Shown here piece by piece: positions 1 to 12,600 of a stretch of 64,000 bases of DNA. The notes beneath the pieces are model-generated. The model was not told the origin of the DNA. It did no database searches and was given only the letters and a program-made list of their open reading frames with translations. The stretch is from assembly GCF_027244095.1 (NCBI RefSeq), contig NC_069670.1, positions 18,775,820 to 18,839,819 of the forward strand, written 5' to 3'. The stretch comes from Hemicordylus capensis. Taxonomy: Eukaryota; Chordata; Lepidosauria; Squamata; Cordylidae. Each line of letters begins with the position of its first letter. Positions within the stretch are counted from its first letter, which is position 1. The position numbers were made by a program, and so were the translations under genes.

Positions 1-452
1 TTTTGAGCACACATAAGCTTGAAATTGTCATATAAAGTTGTGGAGTCACTCTGTGGATTAAAGTGACATTTGATGCCAATCCTCATTCCAGTTATGGACT
101 CCAAATACATTACACAAAGAGCCTTTGTCCAAAACAAAAACAAAAAACAAGCCCCTACATGCTTGCTTCAAGTGGTCTGAAGCTGACTCACATTTCAAAG
201 GGATGCCACAGATGGCAAATGGGGAGCAGTTCCCTAAGGAAGTGGTTCAGCTGTGACCCAAGAGCTCTGTGCCCGGAGGCAGGCCACCAGATGCTTCACC
301 GGTTGTGGCATTCTTCCCCCATTTCCCCTTTTTAAAAGGGGGCCCAGGAGGGCATCATGCCACCTAGCTGGTGCCCCAATAACAGGTTGCCTAAGGACAC
401 TGCCTTGCCTCGCCTCATGGAAAGGCCGCCCCTGTTTGTGCCTATTCCCCCT
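1..452. other. No feature recognised
   Basis: Unremarkable sequence; a TTTTTAAAAGGGGG stretch near 330 is not a promoter I can support. Confidence 0.4.
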
Positions 453-612
453 AGAAGGTCATAAGACAAGAGCACTCCTGCTGAATCAGGCGTATCTAGT
501 CCAGGCCCCTCTTTTTCACAGTAGCCCACCAGTTGCCTCCAAGAGGTCCACAGGCAGAGATGAAGGCCTGCCCTCTCCCCTCCCTCCCCTCCCATTGGTA
601 TGCAGAGGCCAC
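453..612 (-). mobile_element. CR1 3' end fragment
   Basis: Reverse complement of the CR1 end: GAGCACTCCTGCTGAATCAG, TCTAGTCCAG, CACAGTAGCCCACCAG. Confidence 0.6.
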
Positions 613-779
613 TCTCTACCCCGGAGACTCTGCCCCTGAGTTACAAGTGTTGTGAAATTACTGCATGTTGATTCATGTCAATTTTAAAAATGCATTATGT
701 TCCAGAATGTCTCCAGACTGAGAGCAGCACTAGGACAAGCCTCTGCCTGGGACCCAAAGCCCACCAGGAGCTTTCCCCA

Positions 780-1085
780 ACAGCAGGTTTTACTGCAGGT
801 TTACTGCGAGTTCAAATTTGCCCCCCCCCCCGTGACTCCAAAAGTGGAGGGGGGTTTTTAGCCCGGATATAAATCGGGCTAGGCTAATGCACAGTGAAAA
901 ACCCAAATAGTGTGTGACGCGGTCTCCAATAACTTGCACGGACTTTGGTGCAAATCTGGTTGCGAATGCATACCCTCCATTCCCAGCTAAAAGCCCCACC
1001 TGGAAATACTCCAGGAGGCTTTACACACAGGGCTTTTACTTCAAATCTCCTCCAGATTGGAGTACACCAGTCCACATAATAGCTG
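780..1085 (-). mobile_element. Family M fragment (relative of Q)
   Basis: Shares with 46045-46440 the blocks TGCAGGTTTACTGCGAG, GCACAGTGAAAAACCC and CCAGGAGGCTTTACACAC. Confidence 0.45.
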
Positions 1086-1469
1086 CATTGACCCCAACGT
1101 TTCTGCGGAAGGCGGGTGGGGAGAACATGAAGTGAGGAAGGCAGTCACTCACAAAGGCAAGGGTTAAACGTTCTGTTTGATCCAGCTTTTGGCAACTTGT
1201 CATGCTGGTCTTCTGTTCCTCTGTAAAAGCTCTCTAGCCGCCTCCTCTCTGATGCGATTTGCGATTGGTTAGAGGAAAAACCTGGAGTAATCGTGTGGGA
1301 ATGCACAGGAAAAAGAGCAGGGATTGCGGAGAGGAGCCGAGCCTATGTGAACTGTCCCTTTAATCCCCCGAATTAAACATCTTGTGAATCATCTGTGAAG
1401 CAGATTCGCTCTTCAGATATGCCACAGCATGAAGCCATGTCTGAATAACTCCCAGGCAGTGTTCCCTTT
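1086..1469. other. No feature recognised
   Basis: Non-repetitive by eye, no exon-like frame. Confidence 0.4.
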
Positions 1470-1592
1470 AACAGGGGAGTCCCAGAAACTGCTGTCTATA
1501 ATTCCCATCATCCCCAGCCAAAGACCATTGTAGCTGGGGGTGATGGGAGTTGTAGTCAACCACACAGGGGAATCCCTGTTTCAGGGAGGGGA
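1470..1592. repeat. Palindromic hAT-like MITE, family P
   Basis: AATTCCCATCATCCCCAGCC faces GCTGGGGGTGATGGGAGTTG. The same palindrome recurs at 3435, 25880, 49255, 59430, 62730 and 63630. Confidence 0.55.
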
Positions 1593-1837
1593 CACTGCCG
1601 TCATCTCCTCACAAGGAGAGGAACAGTTGGATTTACAGACACGCCCATCATAGGGAAATTAGACTTTAGAAACAAAAGGGTTGTTGTGTGGCTAAGTAAA
1701 GTGCAAATGGTTTGCAAATTACATGCTGTCTTTGCAAAAATTTGGGGTGTTCTGATTTTTTAAAACTCCGCAATATATTTTAACGTCAAAACAGGTGTCC
1801 AAAGAGACAACCATCTCTCTGTTTCTAAAGTACTGAT

Positions 1838-2011
1838 AGGGTTGCCAATTCTGACTGATGGTGGGTCCCCCCTCAAGCCCATGCCACCCCGTAGCTTTTT
1901 GCACAATATCAAGCCCTTCAATCCTCCAGGGTTGCTTTCAAGGGTCATCTGGAGATGGATGCTGATTCTTGGAGACTCCCAACTAATCCTGGAGGGTTGG
2001 CTGGCAACCCT
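1838..2011. mobile_element. Small DNA element with AGGGTTGCCA termini
   Basis: 10-bp terminal inverted repeats AGGGTTGCCA and TGGCAACCCT, 174 bp, no coding. A clear target duplication is not seen. Confidence 0.55.
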
Positions 2012-2579
2012 AAGAACTAAGTGGATGGTCTTTTGGTGTAATTTCAAAGAAGTCAAGTCTGTATGCCTTTGCTAAATGGCCTGCAAAGACAGGCTATCAA
2101 ATAGGGTTTCTTATCTCTCATTTTCCTTTCAGCATACTGAAGTCATATGGAGTCCCTGCAAAGGAGTCTCTTCATACTGTGATCATACACTTGTTATCTG
2201 TTTCGTGTGGCCTATGCTGAGTTGGTCTCATCTTGCTCATGCACAAGACTCGGCACTACATTTGACTCCACGCTACAGGAAGACCAAAATTATGCTTGCT
2301 TGCTTGCTGCCTCGACGTGTTCAAAAATAAAAGCACATCCAAAGAGCCTTGCTTTGGGAATTAGCCCAAGAGCCATCTCGTCCGGTATCCATATTTCCCA
2401 CAGTTACCCATCCAGATGCTACAGGGACAGGAGGGGAAGGCTGATAGCGCTGCTCTCTTCTCCAGAAGCCGCTTGTCAGAGGTAGACTGCATCTCAACAT
2501 GGGAGTTCTGTTTAGCTAATATGACTAATAACCATTGATTTTGTTTTTTGTTTTAATGGAAGCTTCCTTGGTCCAAAAG
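2012..2579. other. No feature recognised
   Basis: Nothing exon-like or repeated elsewhere in the window. Confidence 0.4.
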
Positions 2580-2621
2580 GTGTGTGTGTGTGTGTACATG
2601 CATGTGGCAATATACAGTGTG

Positions 2622-2652
<31 letters not shown>

Positions 2653-2653
2653 G
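2580..2653. repeat. (TG)n...GCGCGC...(AC)n tract
   Basis: A TG run, then TGTGTGCGCGCACACAC, then an AC run: alternating purine-pyrimidine and self-complementary. Confidence 0.85.
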
Positions 2654-3117
2654 TTTCCTTTTAACTGTGCTGGAGTATAAGGAAAGGCAATAATCAAAAA
2701 AGCCGTGTGTGTGTTTTTAAAAGAGATACGTCTCAAAAGAGTAAATATTTTCCTGGCTCGAGATGCTTTATCAGCTTTCCAAAATACTACTTTTGCAAAA
2801 CAACCAGAATGAAATAGTATTTGAATAACAGAGTGTAACTAAGGGTCAGCTCATCTTTATTAGGAACAAGGTATGCTGCCAGCACAGACTACGCTAATGA
2901 GATATTTATGCTTTTAAAACCCATTTCTTTGTTCCTACGCCTTTGCAATGGGGCTGTGTCTGTTTGTAGAGCTGGTTCCCAGCAGAGCTGGTGACTGGCC
3001 TGCCAGCTAGCTTAACCAGAGGGGCACCTAATGAGATGGGCCAGCAGCAAAGAAGAGTCAATAAGCCAATAAGGCAGGAGTCAGACAGAGAAGCAGGCAG
3101 GCAGAGTTGGACTCCCA

Positions 3118-3386
3118 GGGAGTTATTCCTACATGGCTTCATGCTGTGGGGTAAATGTTGAGTGAAGCCACTTCGAATCACACTCGATGTTTTCAGAAAA
3201 AGTGGCTTAAAACCAGCATTTTAAAAACCCAGAAAAACACCAAGTTAGAATTTGCAAGACAAAGCCCAATCTGTGTGAAGTGGGTCCAAGGATCTCGAAG
3301 GGACTTCGGGGTAAGTTTGGCTGGTGTGTGAACACACACGCTCTCTCCCGAAGGAGATTCAGGGTAGAAGGTCTGTAAATGCCTCC
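3118..3386 (+). mobile_element. Family Q copy, internally deleted
   Basis: AGTTATTCCTACATGGC, GAAGCCACTTCGAATCAC, then directly GTTTTCAGAAAAAGTGGC to the end. Confidence 0.6.
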
Positions 3387-3434
3387 AGAAGGAGCTGTTA
3401 ATCCAGCAACAGATACGCAGGAACTGAGAGCTCT

Positions 3435-3550
3435 TTTGGTCTTAGGGCTGCTCAGCGTTGTCCCTCCAGCCATTTTGGGACTACAATTCCCATAATCCCC
3501 AGCCACAGCAGTCAATAGCCAGGGATTGTGGGAATTGTAGGCCAACATCT
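3435..3550. repeat. Palindromic MITE, family P
   Basis: CTACAATTCCCATAATCCCC and GGGATTGTGGGAATTGTAG are inverted. Confidence 0.55.
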
Positions 3551-4304
3551 GCAGGAGGCCCTGTGCCTAAGGAAGCCAGGCTCTGGGAGTGATTCTGGGA
3601 GTCTGGAAGCGGCCGGCTTGGCCTGACCCACAGGGCAACAGGGCATATTCCCAGTGCAGCCCACTGCACTTGGCAGCAGTGAATACTCCCACCCTTAAGA
3701 ACCCATTCTGCTCAACACCTGGCGCCCTCCCCACATATATTCCACTGCCCTCTCAGGGTCCCCAGTCCAGCCCTGGGAAGCAGAAGCGGCCCCTCCGCTC
3801 TGCCAAGGGTGGATTCCCCTCATCCTCTGCGTCAGTCACCCCTCTCAGTCTGCGTTGATGTCGGGGCCGATCCTGACACAGGCAGGCTACATTGACCAAT
3901 TAAAAAACCACAAAACCACAGCCTGCTCTCTATCAATCCCTTTTACAAGCCCAGCCCCTCTTTTCTGGCCTCAATCTGGGAAGCCACTGTCCTGTTTTGT
4001 CTGTATTGCTTCCTTTTGGAGAAGTTTGGGGTCTCTAGAAGGTCAAAGGTCTCGGGATGTGGGGGGAACAGACACAAAATGCCAGCTCGTGGCCTTCCTT
4101 CTATTCCCCAGTCCCATAATAACCGATCTGGCTACTGAATGTTGTGAGATGTCTTTTGTGCTGGAGTATATTAACCAGATGCACCCTGACAGTAACCATT
4201 CTTAAAATGCTATTTTAAAAGTAAACAAACTGTGTCACGTCTCATTATGGGATAGCTTTTCTAAATTACAGTGTCGAAGAAGTGACAGAGCATGTTTACT
4301 CAGC
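3551..4304. other. No feature recognised
   Basis: Two open frames (3589-3858, 3855-4205) are proline- and serine-rich and look like chance. Confidence 0.35.
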
Positions 4305-4556
4305 GCCTGCCAACTGAGCAAAGAGGCACCTTTTTAAAGTGGTGATTATCTTGTATTTAGCAGGGGGGAGAGCAACTGGCCCTGTCCATCCCCAGCACAA
4401 CACCCCTCCAGTGGCTGTTGCTGGTATCTGCCTTATGTTTCTTTTTGAAGACTGTAAGTCCTTTGGGGACAGGGAGTCATTTTATTTATTTATTTACATC
4501 TCTGTAAACTGCTTTGGGAACTTTTGTTAAGAAGCGGAATATAAATATTTGTTGTA
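4305..4556 (+). repeat. Short interspersed repeat with L2-like tail (family R)
   Basis: Blocks: AACTGAGCAAAGAGGCACC, GAGAGCAACTGGCCCTGTCC, CAGTGGCTGTTGCTGG, CCTTTGGGGACAGGGAG, GTAAACTGCTTTGGGAAC. Either a SINE or an L2 3' UTR; repeated at least nine times in the window. Confidence 0.65.
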
Positions 4557-5381
4557 TCTGTATATTACACCACATAAGGCATGGAACCCTGCAGATTCTT
4601 TGCTGCTACCTGGAAGAAATTATTTTAAAAGAGGACTTGGAACTGGCTACTCCCTTACTATCCACAGTCAAGCTATATACTTCAGTACATTAGAAAACTC
4701 ACAGACAGTATTAGTACTTTACTATTACGCTGACCTGCCTGAGAAATGAAAAAAAGATTGTCTGTCGGGTAGGTTTACTGAAAAATGGATGTTATTTATT
4801 GGCTCCTATATATTCTTGTCCATTATTTCCATTTTTATAATTTTTTATACTCTTTTGTATGGTGGTCTGAATGCAAATAAAACCTTATTTTGAACGGCAC
4901 ACTGTTATAGTTCATTTAGCACAGGGGTTCGCAACCAAAGGTACTAGTACTCCTAGCAGTACTTGAAGGGCTCCAAGGAGGTACTCAGGTACCCAGTGCT
5001 GTAGCCACACTATTTGTTCCCCATCACCAGGAGGGTCGCCGGTTTGAAGCTGATGCAATGTGTCCACTGCAGAAGAAACATAACAAGAATAACAAGAGGG
5101 AAAAGATGATTCCCCATCCCAATGCTTCCTATTGATGTTGGCAAAATTTACTTCTGGGAGTGGCACAGTTCTGCCTATGTTTAACTTGGAGAAGAGGTGC
5201 TTGCCAGAGCCAGAGCCAGGCCAGCAACTGCAAAGAGCTCAAATGCTGTAAACAGATTTTTTTAAACAAACCACTGCCTTAGCAAGGATTGACGAGCAAG
5301 CCAAAATACAGAAAAGTCACTCGGGAGTACTTCCTTTGAAATAAATAAGACAAACTTGTAGAAACTACACACGGAGAGCGA
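4557..5381. other. No feature recognised
   Basis: 4780-4900 is AT-rich with a possible polyadenylation hexamer (AATAAA at 4877); no gene end is attached to it. Confidence 0.35.
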
Positions 5382-5592
5382 GACCATTTACACAATCAAA
5401 AACTGTTCTCCCCGGGTTTGGGAGCTATGTGTGTTCCCAATTTCTGTTTATGTGGAAGCAAGGGAGGAGGAAAACCTGGGCAAACCTCCTCCCTTGCTTC
5501 CACACAATCACTTCTACCCAGATTTTCCGATTACCTTGTTTCCACACAACCAAAAATTGGGAGCACACACAACTCCCAAACCCGATTAGAAG
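5382..5592. repeat. Fold-back MITE, family S
   Basis: CGGGTTTGGGAGCTATGTGT pairs with ACACACAACTCCCAAACCC; the inner arms GCAAGGGAGGAGG and CCTCCCTTGC also pair. Confidence 0.6.
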
Positions 5593-5794
5593 AATTGGCA
5601 TGGCTATATTCTGGCACTGTTTAAGCACCCTCCACCCCTTGGCCAGGAATTGGTGCCCCAAACCATAATCTAGGTCTGCCTAGTGGACGGGCCAGACCAG
5701 TGGAATCCTTTCAAGGCCTCTCCAGGCTGTAGTTCCAGACTAAGCCCTGGAACTTGAGAAGGATGAGGGTGCTTAAAGCATCCTTTGCTTAAGC

Positions 5795-6062
5795 GTCCCC
5801 TGATAACTGAGCAAAGAGGCACGTTGTTAAAGTGGAGATACTCTTTATTTAGCAGGGGGAGAGTAACTGGCCCTATCCACCCCAGCACAGCATCCCTCCA
5901 GTGGCTGTTGCTGGTGTCTGTCTTATGTTTTGTTCTTTGTTTTTTAAAGATTGTGAGCCCTTTGGGGACAGGGAGCTGTTATCTATCTATCTATCTATCT
6001 ATCTATCTGAACTGCTTTGGGAACTTTTGTTGAAAAGCAGAAAGTAAATATTTGTCGTATGC
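5795..6062 (+). repeat. Family R copy with (CTAT)n
   Basis: Same blocks as 4305-4556, with CTATCTATC repeats at about 5982-6008. Lies just before the gene A promoter segment. Confidence 0.65.
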
Positions 6063-6214
6063 ACCGTTGTCTGTGCAGAGAGCCTTTTTCTTCTTGTTGA
6101 GAAACCACGGATGTCACCTAACTTCTCGAGTGTGGAGGCAGGCCTTCAGACAGTATACATTTCAGACAGCCGGGACTCCGATACCTCTCGTTTTAGAAAC
6201 GATGCACTGGTCCC

Positions 6215-6420
6215 TCTGCATAGGATCTTGCCTCAAAGAGATAAAATGTCAGGAGGAAGTGGGATGGTGATGAACAGGAAGAAAAGGGGGGTTGTGGCTG
6301 CATCAGGGGAATTTAGAGTGGGCGGGGTAGGGCTGCCCCACAATCAAAAGCCCTCAATGCACTCCTCCAATGCAAGCGCCTTCCTTTCTGAGTCAGCTCA
6401 TTTGCTGCAAAGGTAAGTTA
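6215..6420 (+). promoter_or_regulatory. Conserved promoter segment of gene A
   Basis: Aligns with 49645-49870 upstream of gene C. Shared blocks include GAGGAAGTG (6253-6261; PU.1/Ets-like), AACAGGAAGAAA and CCTTCCTTTCTGAG. No TATA box is seen. Ets-type promoters without TATA are usual for leukocyte genes; function here is inferred. Confidence 0.5.
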
Positions 6421-6594
6421 GAAAGACAGTTGTGCACCAATACCTCCTATGAGGTGCTGAGATGCAGGTCAGGTTCTTTGGCAGCCGGCGTGTTTTTCTT
6501 TCTCATCACTACGGTGTACAGTACGAACTAGTGAGCAACACAGGGGCGTGCAGGTGTTTGGTACAGGAGGACCTTTCCAAACCACAGGCCAGAG

Positions 6595-6667
6595 ATGACC
6601 GTGATGTGTACCTGCCAAGACATCAAGATTCCTCTTCTCTTGGGAATATTAATCGGCTCGTTCCTTG
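6595..6667 (+). CDS. Gene A exon 1: signal peptide
   Basis: Starts at ATG 6595 and reads MTVMCTCQDIKIPLLLG, then ILIGSFLG, a short hydrophobic leader. It ends with one base of a split Gly codon before donor GTAAGT. A second in-frame ATG lies three codons in (6604). The start was chosen by alignment with the gene C leader, whose hydrophobic core is nearly the same. Confidence 0.8.
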
Positions 6668-9600
6668 GTAAGTCATCCAAAGCTTCCTCAGTACTTGACA
6701 CGTTGAAAAATAAGCTGTGTTTGTTGTGAATAATAGAACATGTTAGGACTGGAAGAGACCTTGGAGGTCTTAGGAACATAAGAAGCTTCCTTATGCCAGC
6801 AGGGAGTTCATGTGGTCCACATGAGCATAGGAGAAGCCTCCTCTCCTAATCTGGGAGCTCTGCACACTCCCAGTTTTTGACTGTGTGTCGGCTAAAAACA
6901 AGGTCCTGGCATCTCCAAGACAGGGCTGAAAGAGACTCCTGCCTGCAACCTTGGAGAAGCTGCTGCCAGTCTGGGTAACCAATACTGAGCTAGAGAGACC
7001 AAGGGTCTGATTCCATAGAAAGTAGCTTCCCTGTGTTCCTATGTGAGGAGCTTGATTGTCAGTTGAGCCCTAGCTGGGAAGGACAAGCGCACTCTGCCCA
7101 GATTTCCCCCCCCATCTCTGCAACAAGGTAGGAAGAAGAATCTTTCTATCCAGCTGGGCTTAGCTCACCATCAAGCTCCCTGCCTCTGAATTCGATTAGG
7201 AGGCTTCACCTATCGTAATGTAAGTCGTGTGAACTGCCCTACTGAGTCTGACCATTGGTCCATCGAGTTCAGTATTGTCTACTCTGATTGGCAGCAACTC
7301 TCCAAGGTTTTGGGCAGGAATTTTGCCCAGCCCTACCCAGAGATGCTGCCAGGGATTGAACCTGGGACCTTCTACATGCAAAGCAGATGCTCCACCACTG
7401 AGCTACGGCCCCATCCCCTGCTCCACACAGGACTTTGCGACCGTCTCCCTGACAGATGGACCTCTAGACTCTGTCTGAAAGCCTCCAGCAGTGGAGGAGA
7501 GCCTATCGCTGCCCAAGGCAGACAGTTTCAGTTCAATTTATAGAAGCTAGTCTCATTCATTTCCCATCTGCTCAGGACTGTGCTTCATGAGGTCACAGGT
7601 TTGTTTTCTTGATTTCACTTAAAGGTTTTCTATGCCAACATTTCTCACAAACGAATTTATACCATAAATGAATTTGTGGTGGCTTACCGACAAAGTTCAC
7701 TCCGCTTGTCAAGTTCTCTCCACTTTCAGAGTGACAGGCGGAGCAATGGCTCTATCTGCAGTGGTTCACTGGCGTATGGATTTTGTTCACACAGTCATGT
7801 TAATGTCAGTTTAATGGGCATCTCAGGAGTTCCTGCTCTCCTGTGCAAGCATGTGGCGTGAGCCCAGGAAACAAAGCAGCGATGCCGGCCTTGCAATGCA
7901 TGAAGAAACCCACATCAAGCTGAGATGGGTAATCTGACATCTAATATCAGCTTGTCTATCTTGGCTTGATGTCGATTTCGCATGCTGCCAAGCTGAGATG
8001 GCTGCTTTTCTCCTAGTTTCCTAGGCAGCATTAAGTTCTACAGGAGCCCAGGGCCCTAGATTCCCATTAAACAGACTATAAAATGGTCGTGTGGGTCAGC
8101 CCATAATGTGGAGCTACAACCGGCTGCTGATAGGTTTCTGAGCAAAATATGAAGGGCTGGTTATCACCTTTAAAGCCCTGAATGGCTTAGATCCAGCAGA
8201 GCCAAATCATTACATGCTGAGGCCTTAAGGTGTGTCAGGTTTAACATAGCTACAAAAAAATTGTTAAGAATAAGAATAGCTGGATCTGCCCACCTAACTA
8301 GATATGCTGGGAGGACTCTGCCCTGCATGCTGACAGTGGCTGAGGCCCATTTGTCAAGTACACAGGACAGGGCCTTCTCAGTGATTGCCCCCAGGCTGTG
8401 GAACTTGCTCACGTATGAGAGCCACATGGCTCCCTCTCTCCCAGCTTTCAGGAGGAGAGTGAAAACTGCCCTTTTAATTCAGGCTTTTGGCCAATGAACT
8501 GTCCTTGCTTAAAAAAAAAAAAAGCTACGTTTTGATCTGTTTTTATGTTTTTATTGAGTTTTATTGTTTTATATTGTATGTATGTATATTTTATTAGTTT
8601 TATTGTTTTATCCTGTTGTTTACTGCCCTGGGGTCTTAGGACAAAGGGTGGTTTATTATTATTATTATTTCTTGTTTTCACAGTCAGACAGGTGTTATTG
8701 AGTGGTTTGTTTTACATCGAGTCCTTCCCATAAGGATGGCTGAATTTTATTATCAATATTGTTGTTATTATTATAGATATTGTCGCAAAATATAGGCTGT
8801 TCCCAGTAAAGTTGCTTTTTATATTTTTATTTTATTATTTATTTATTTAACACATTTCTATACCGCCCTAACCCAAGGTCTCAGGGCGGTTCACAACAAC
8901 AAATACTAAAAACAATTTAAAACAAATAATAAACAATCAAAAGTTTAAAAATTTAAAAGTTAAAAAGCTAAAAAGTTAAAAAGCTTGGGTAAAAAGATGA
9001 GTCTTTAAATCCCTTTTGTTGGCTGATGGTGATTTCTGTGGCCCCTATGGTGTTGAGGTGCTCTTCAAGTTGTTTTGGAATTGCACATAGGGCACCAATT
9101 ACCACTGCGATTATTTTGGTCTTTTTCTGCCACAGCCTTCTTTTTCTGCTCTTCAAGGTGTAACTTATTATAATTAATTAATTAATTAATTAATTAATTA
9201 AGATAGCTAGCTAGATAGATAGATAGATAGAATTACTTCTGGTTTGCAAACCAACTTCAGACCATAATTTCAGATCCTGGTTTCTTGGCTCCAAACAATC
9301 CATGGTTTATGGGAAGATTCCAGCTCAGGCATAACATGAAGCCAAGGTTTAGCAAAACAACTCATGGAGGTCATTCACAAAAGGGAAAACCTGTATTCTA
9401 CCCAGGTTTGGGATCTGTGTGTGCTCCCAATTTTTGGTTGTGTGGAAGCAAGGTAGAAGGAAAACCTGGATAGAAGTGATTGTGTGGAAGCAAGGTCTTG
9501 CTTCCACACAACTAAAAATTGGGAGCACACACAGCTCCCAAACCCAGGAGGAATAAAGTTTTCCTTTATCTGAATGGCCTCCATGAGTTGTTTAGCTAAA

Positions 9601-12600
9601 CCTTCATGTTATGCCTGAGCTGGAATCTTCTCATAAACCATGGATTGTTTGGAGAATATGGACAGGAACACAGTTTTTGCTTGTGTGAACGGCCTCCATG
9701 AGTTGCGTATCTAAACCTTGGCCTCATGGTTTCATGCAAAAGCAGCCATTTTGAGCCTGTTCTCTGTCTGGCCACTTTCTAAATCTTAATCCCTCTCTGT
9801 TTCCCCCCACCATGCCACAACATCCTCTCTATAATGTAACCCATACATTCTGCATCCTCCTCTTTCTCTTCATCCCTTTATGCAACCCACACCTCATGGG
9901 AAAAGATGGCTTTTGAAGATCTAAAGATGATGGCGCAGAGGAGGCATTCTGCATAGCAGTCTCAGGCATAAGGAACAGCTGGGAACTGGATGTTTGGATG
10001 ATGGAATTGGGTGGAGCTAGAAAAGCACAAGAGGAGACGTGTCAGGAATGGGAGAGTGGGGAGATCAATGCCTTGGAGAGATGATGTTATTTCTGCTCTC
10101 TTCCCTTCTCAATTTTATTTTATTTATACATTTATGTCCTGTTCTTCTTCCAAAGAGCCCAGAGTGGTGTACATGGTTATGTTCACCTTTACAACAACTC
10201 TCTTAGCCTAGTAGGGTATGCTAAGAGAGAAGGGGCTGGCCCCATCTCCCCAGTAACTTCCATGACTGAATGGGGATTTGAACTCAGGTCTCCCTGGTGT
10301 TAGTCCAACACACTAACCAATACATCATGCTGTGAAAAGAAAAGCACAGGTTGCCCAGGGGATCCGTGGATGGATTTCCTGACCTTCTGAGAGAAGCTTT
10401 GCTGCTGACTAGCTGAAAGATGCTAGGAAAACTGCCCGCAGTTCCTCTGGGTGCCCCTGAATCCAGAAGCAGGAGGGGGGAAGGAGATAGAGCAATGCCA
10501 GCATTCTCCACTCCCACCCCTACTCTTGATGTGCTTGCTTAGACCTTAATTACTCTCACAAAAATGTAGGGAAGACATGACTGGATTTTAAGAGGTGGAT
10601 CGCAACAATTCAGAACAATTTGCAGTTCTTATATAGCGGGAAAAGAAAGGCCCAATATACCAGTTAATCCAATCTGATCCTTCTGCTGCGTAAGGAATTA
10701 TTATTATTATTAGTCCTTTTGCTTTGTTTTGCTTTTTTTTTTTTAAATTGAAAAATATTTCTCATGCTGTCTTAAAAACCAAATAGGCACAGGAAGTGAT
10801 CCAGCACAGAATCTTACTCAGCTGAACAAGATCCTGGGAGCATCCGTCTCTTTTCCTGCAAAGTTACCCTCTGGAAAACCAGTGCACAAAATTTCTTGGG
10901 TCCTCAAAACCAACGCTGGGAAGTCACTTCCGCTTGTGCAAGTCTGGAATGGAACCCTGGAGTGGTTCAATTCAACAGTCCGTTTTAGGCAGCGCCTAGA
11001 AATGGCTGACAAGACCACACTAAGGATCAAAAACCTGGAGGTGGAAGACAGTGGAGTGTATGAAGTTCGTGTGACGATGGTGCGTCCACCAGTGACTCAA
11101 GAAGCCTTATTCAACCTCACTGTCTATGGTAAGTACTACTTATGTTAGCATCCTCCCTCCCTATGCTGGAATGTGAAATGTCCATGTAGAATCAGCATTC
11201 CATATGCTGGGAGGAGAACTGGCCTTTTGGTAGCAAGTATGAATAGTCCCCTTTGCTAAGCAGGGTCCACTCTGTATTTTGTTTGTATTTTAATGGGAGA
11301 CTACATGTGAGCACTGGAAGAGATTCCCCTTAGGGGATGGGACCACTCTGAGAAGAGCACCTGCCTGCTTGCATGCAGAAGGTTCCAAGTTCCCTCCCTA
11401 GCATTTCCAGATAGGTCTGAGAGAGACTCCTGCCTGCAACCTCAAAGAAGCCACTGCCAGTCTGTGTAGACATAATTGTGTAGGCAATACTGTGGTTGGA
11501 CTCAGTATATGGCAGCTTGTTATGTTACAGTTAGTGGCAGCCTTGGGGCACAAACATCACAAGTTCCTCCTCTGTGTTCTACAGAGCCAGTGCCAGAACC
11601 CCAGATCCTCCACCAACTAGTCTCCGATGCTTCAGATGGATGCAATGTGACCCTGCAGTGTCACGTGCCTGGAAAGGGGGGATTTAATGTCTCCTGGAAA
11701 AGAGGGAATCCCCTCAGGGATGCAGAAGAAGGTTCAAACTGGTGCCAATTCTCCAATCACAGCAAGAATCTCCACTTGTTCTGGCAACCCGACTCCTCAG
11801 ACGCCAGCTTCACATGCCTAGTCAGTAATCTCGTAGATCAGAAGAAGGTCTCATTGAACTTGTTCACCATTTGCTCAAATCAAGGTAAGTGATTTATTCT
11901 CCTCGTCCTTTCCCATTCTCCACACAGGCTGCTTGGGCCAGGAAGATGAATATTTTCCTTAAAATATTGTATCTGAAGAACAGCCTTAAACTGGATCCCT
12001 AAAACCCTAAAACCAAGCCTTGAATTTAAATTTGGACTCCATTGTGAAAGTCCAGCTGAATTTGTAAAAAAACCAACCCAAACACCTGTATCTGTCTACT
12101 CTGATTCTGGTGAGTGAGATGTTATTGTTGACATCTGGACTGGAATGATTTCCTTGTTACCCCAAGGAAGGAGCTTTCCTTTCTTCTTGTGCAAGATCTT
12201 TTCTCACTAGAACACAACAGGAAACCACTCCAGAGCAGTAACAGATCAGTAGCCACCGGATCACAGGGAATGTCTTGCAGATGTCCAGGATTTAGCCAAC
12301 AGAACCTGGGAATCGACAGCTCCTTGTTACAGTCAAGAAAGTACTGAGTGGAGGTGGTTGGACAGCTAGAAGAGGGCTTCTAAACGAAGTAGAGTTATGT
12401 CTGTTCCCTGCTTAACTGAAAACGAAATAAACACTGAGGTCATTCACACAATCAAAACCTGTGTTCTACCCGGGTTTGGGAGCTGTGCATGCTCCCAGTT
12501 TACGGTTGTATGGAAGCAAGGGAGGAAGAAACTAGCCTTTCCTCCTCCCTTGCTTCCACACCATCACTTCTGCTCAAGTTTCCCTCCTACCTTGCTTCCA

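Noticed and set aside
253-639. 128-codon frame near the left edge
   Set aside because: Half of it overlaps a reverse-oriented CR1 end; no domain seen.
7340-7412. Functional tRNA-Ala gene on the minus strand
   Set aside because: It continues into the SINE body and has changes in stem positions; it is a SINE head.
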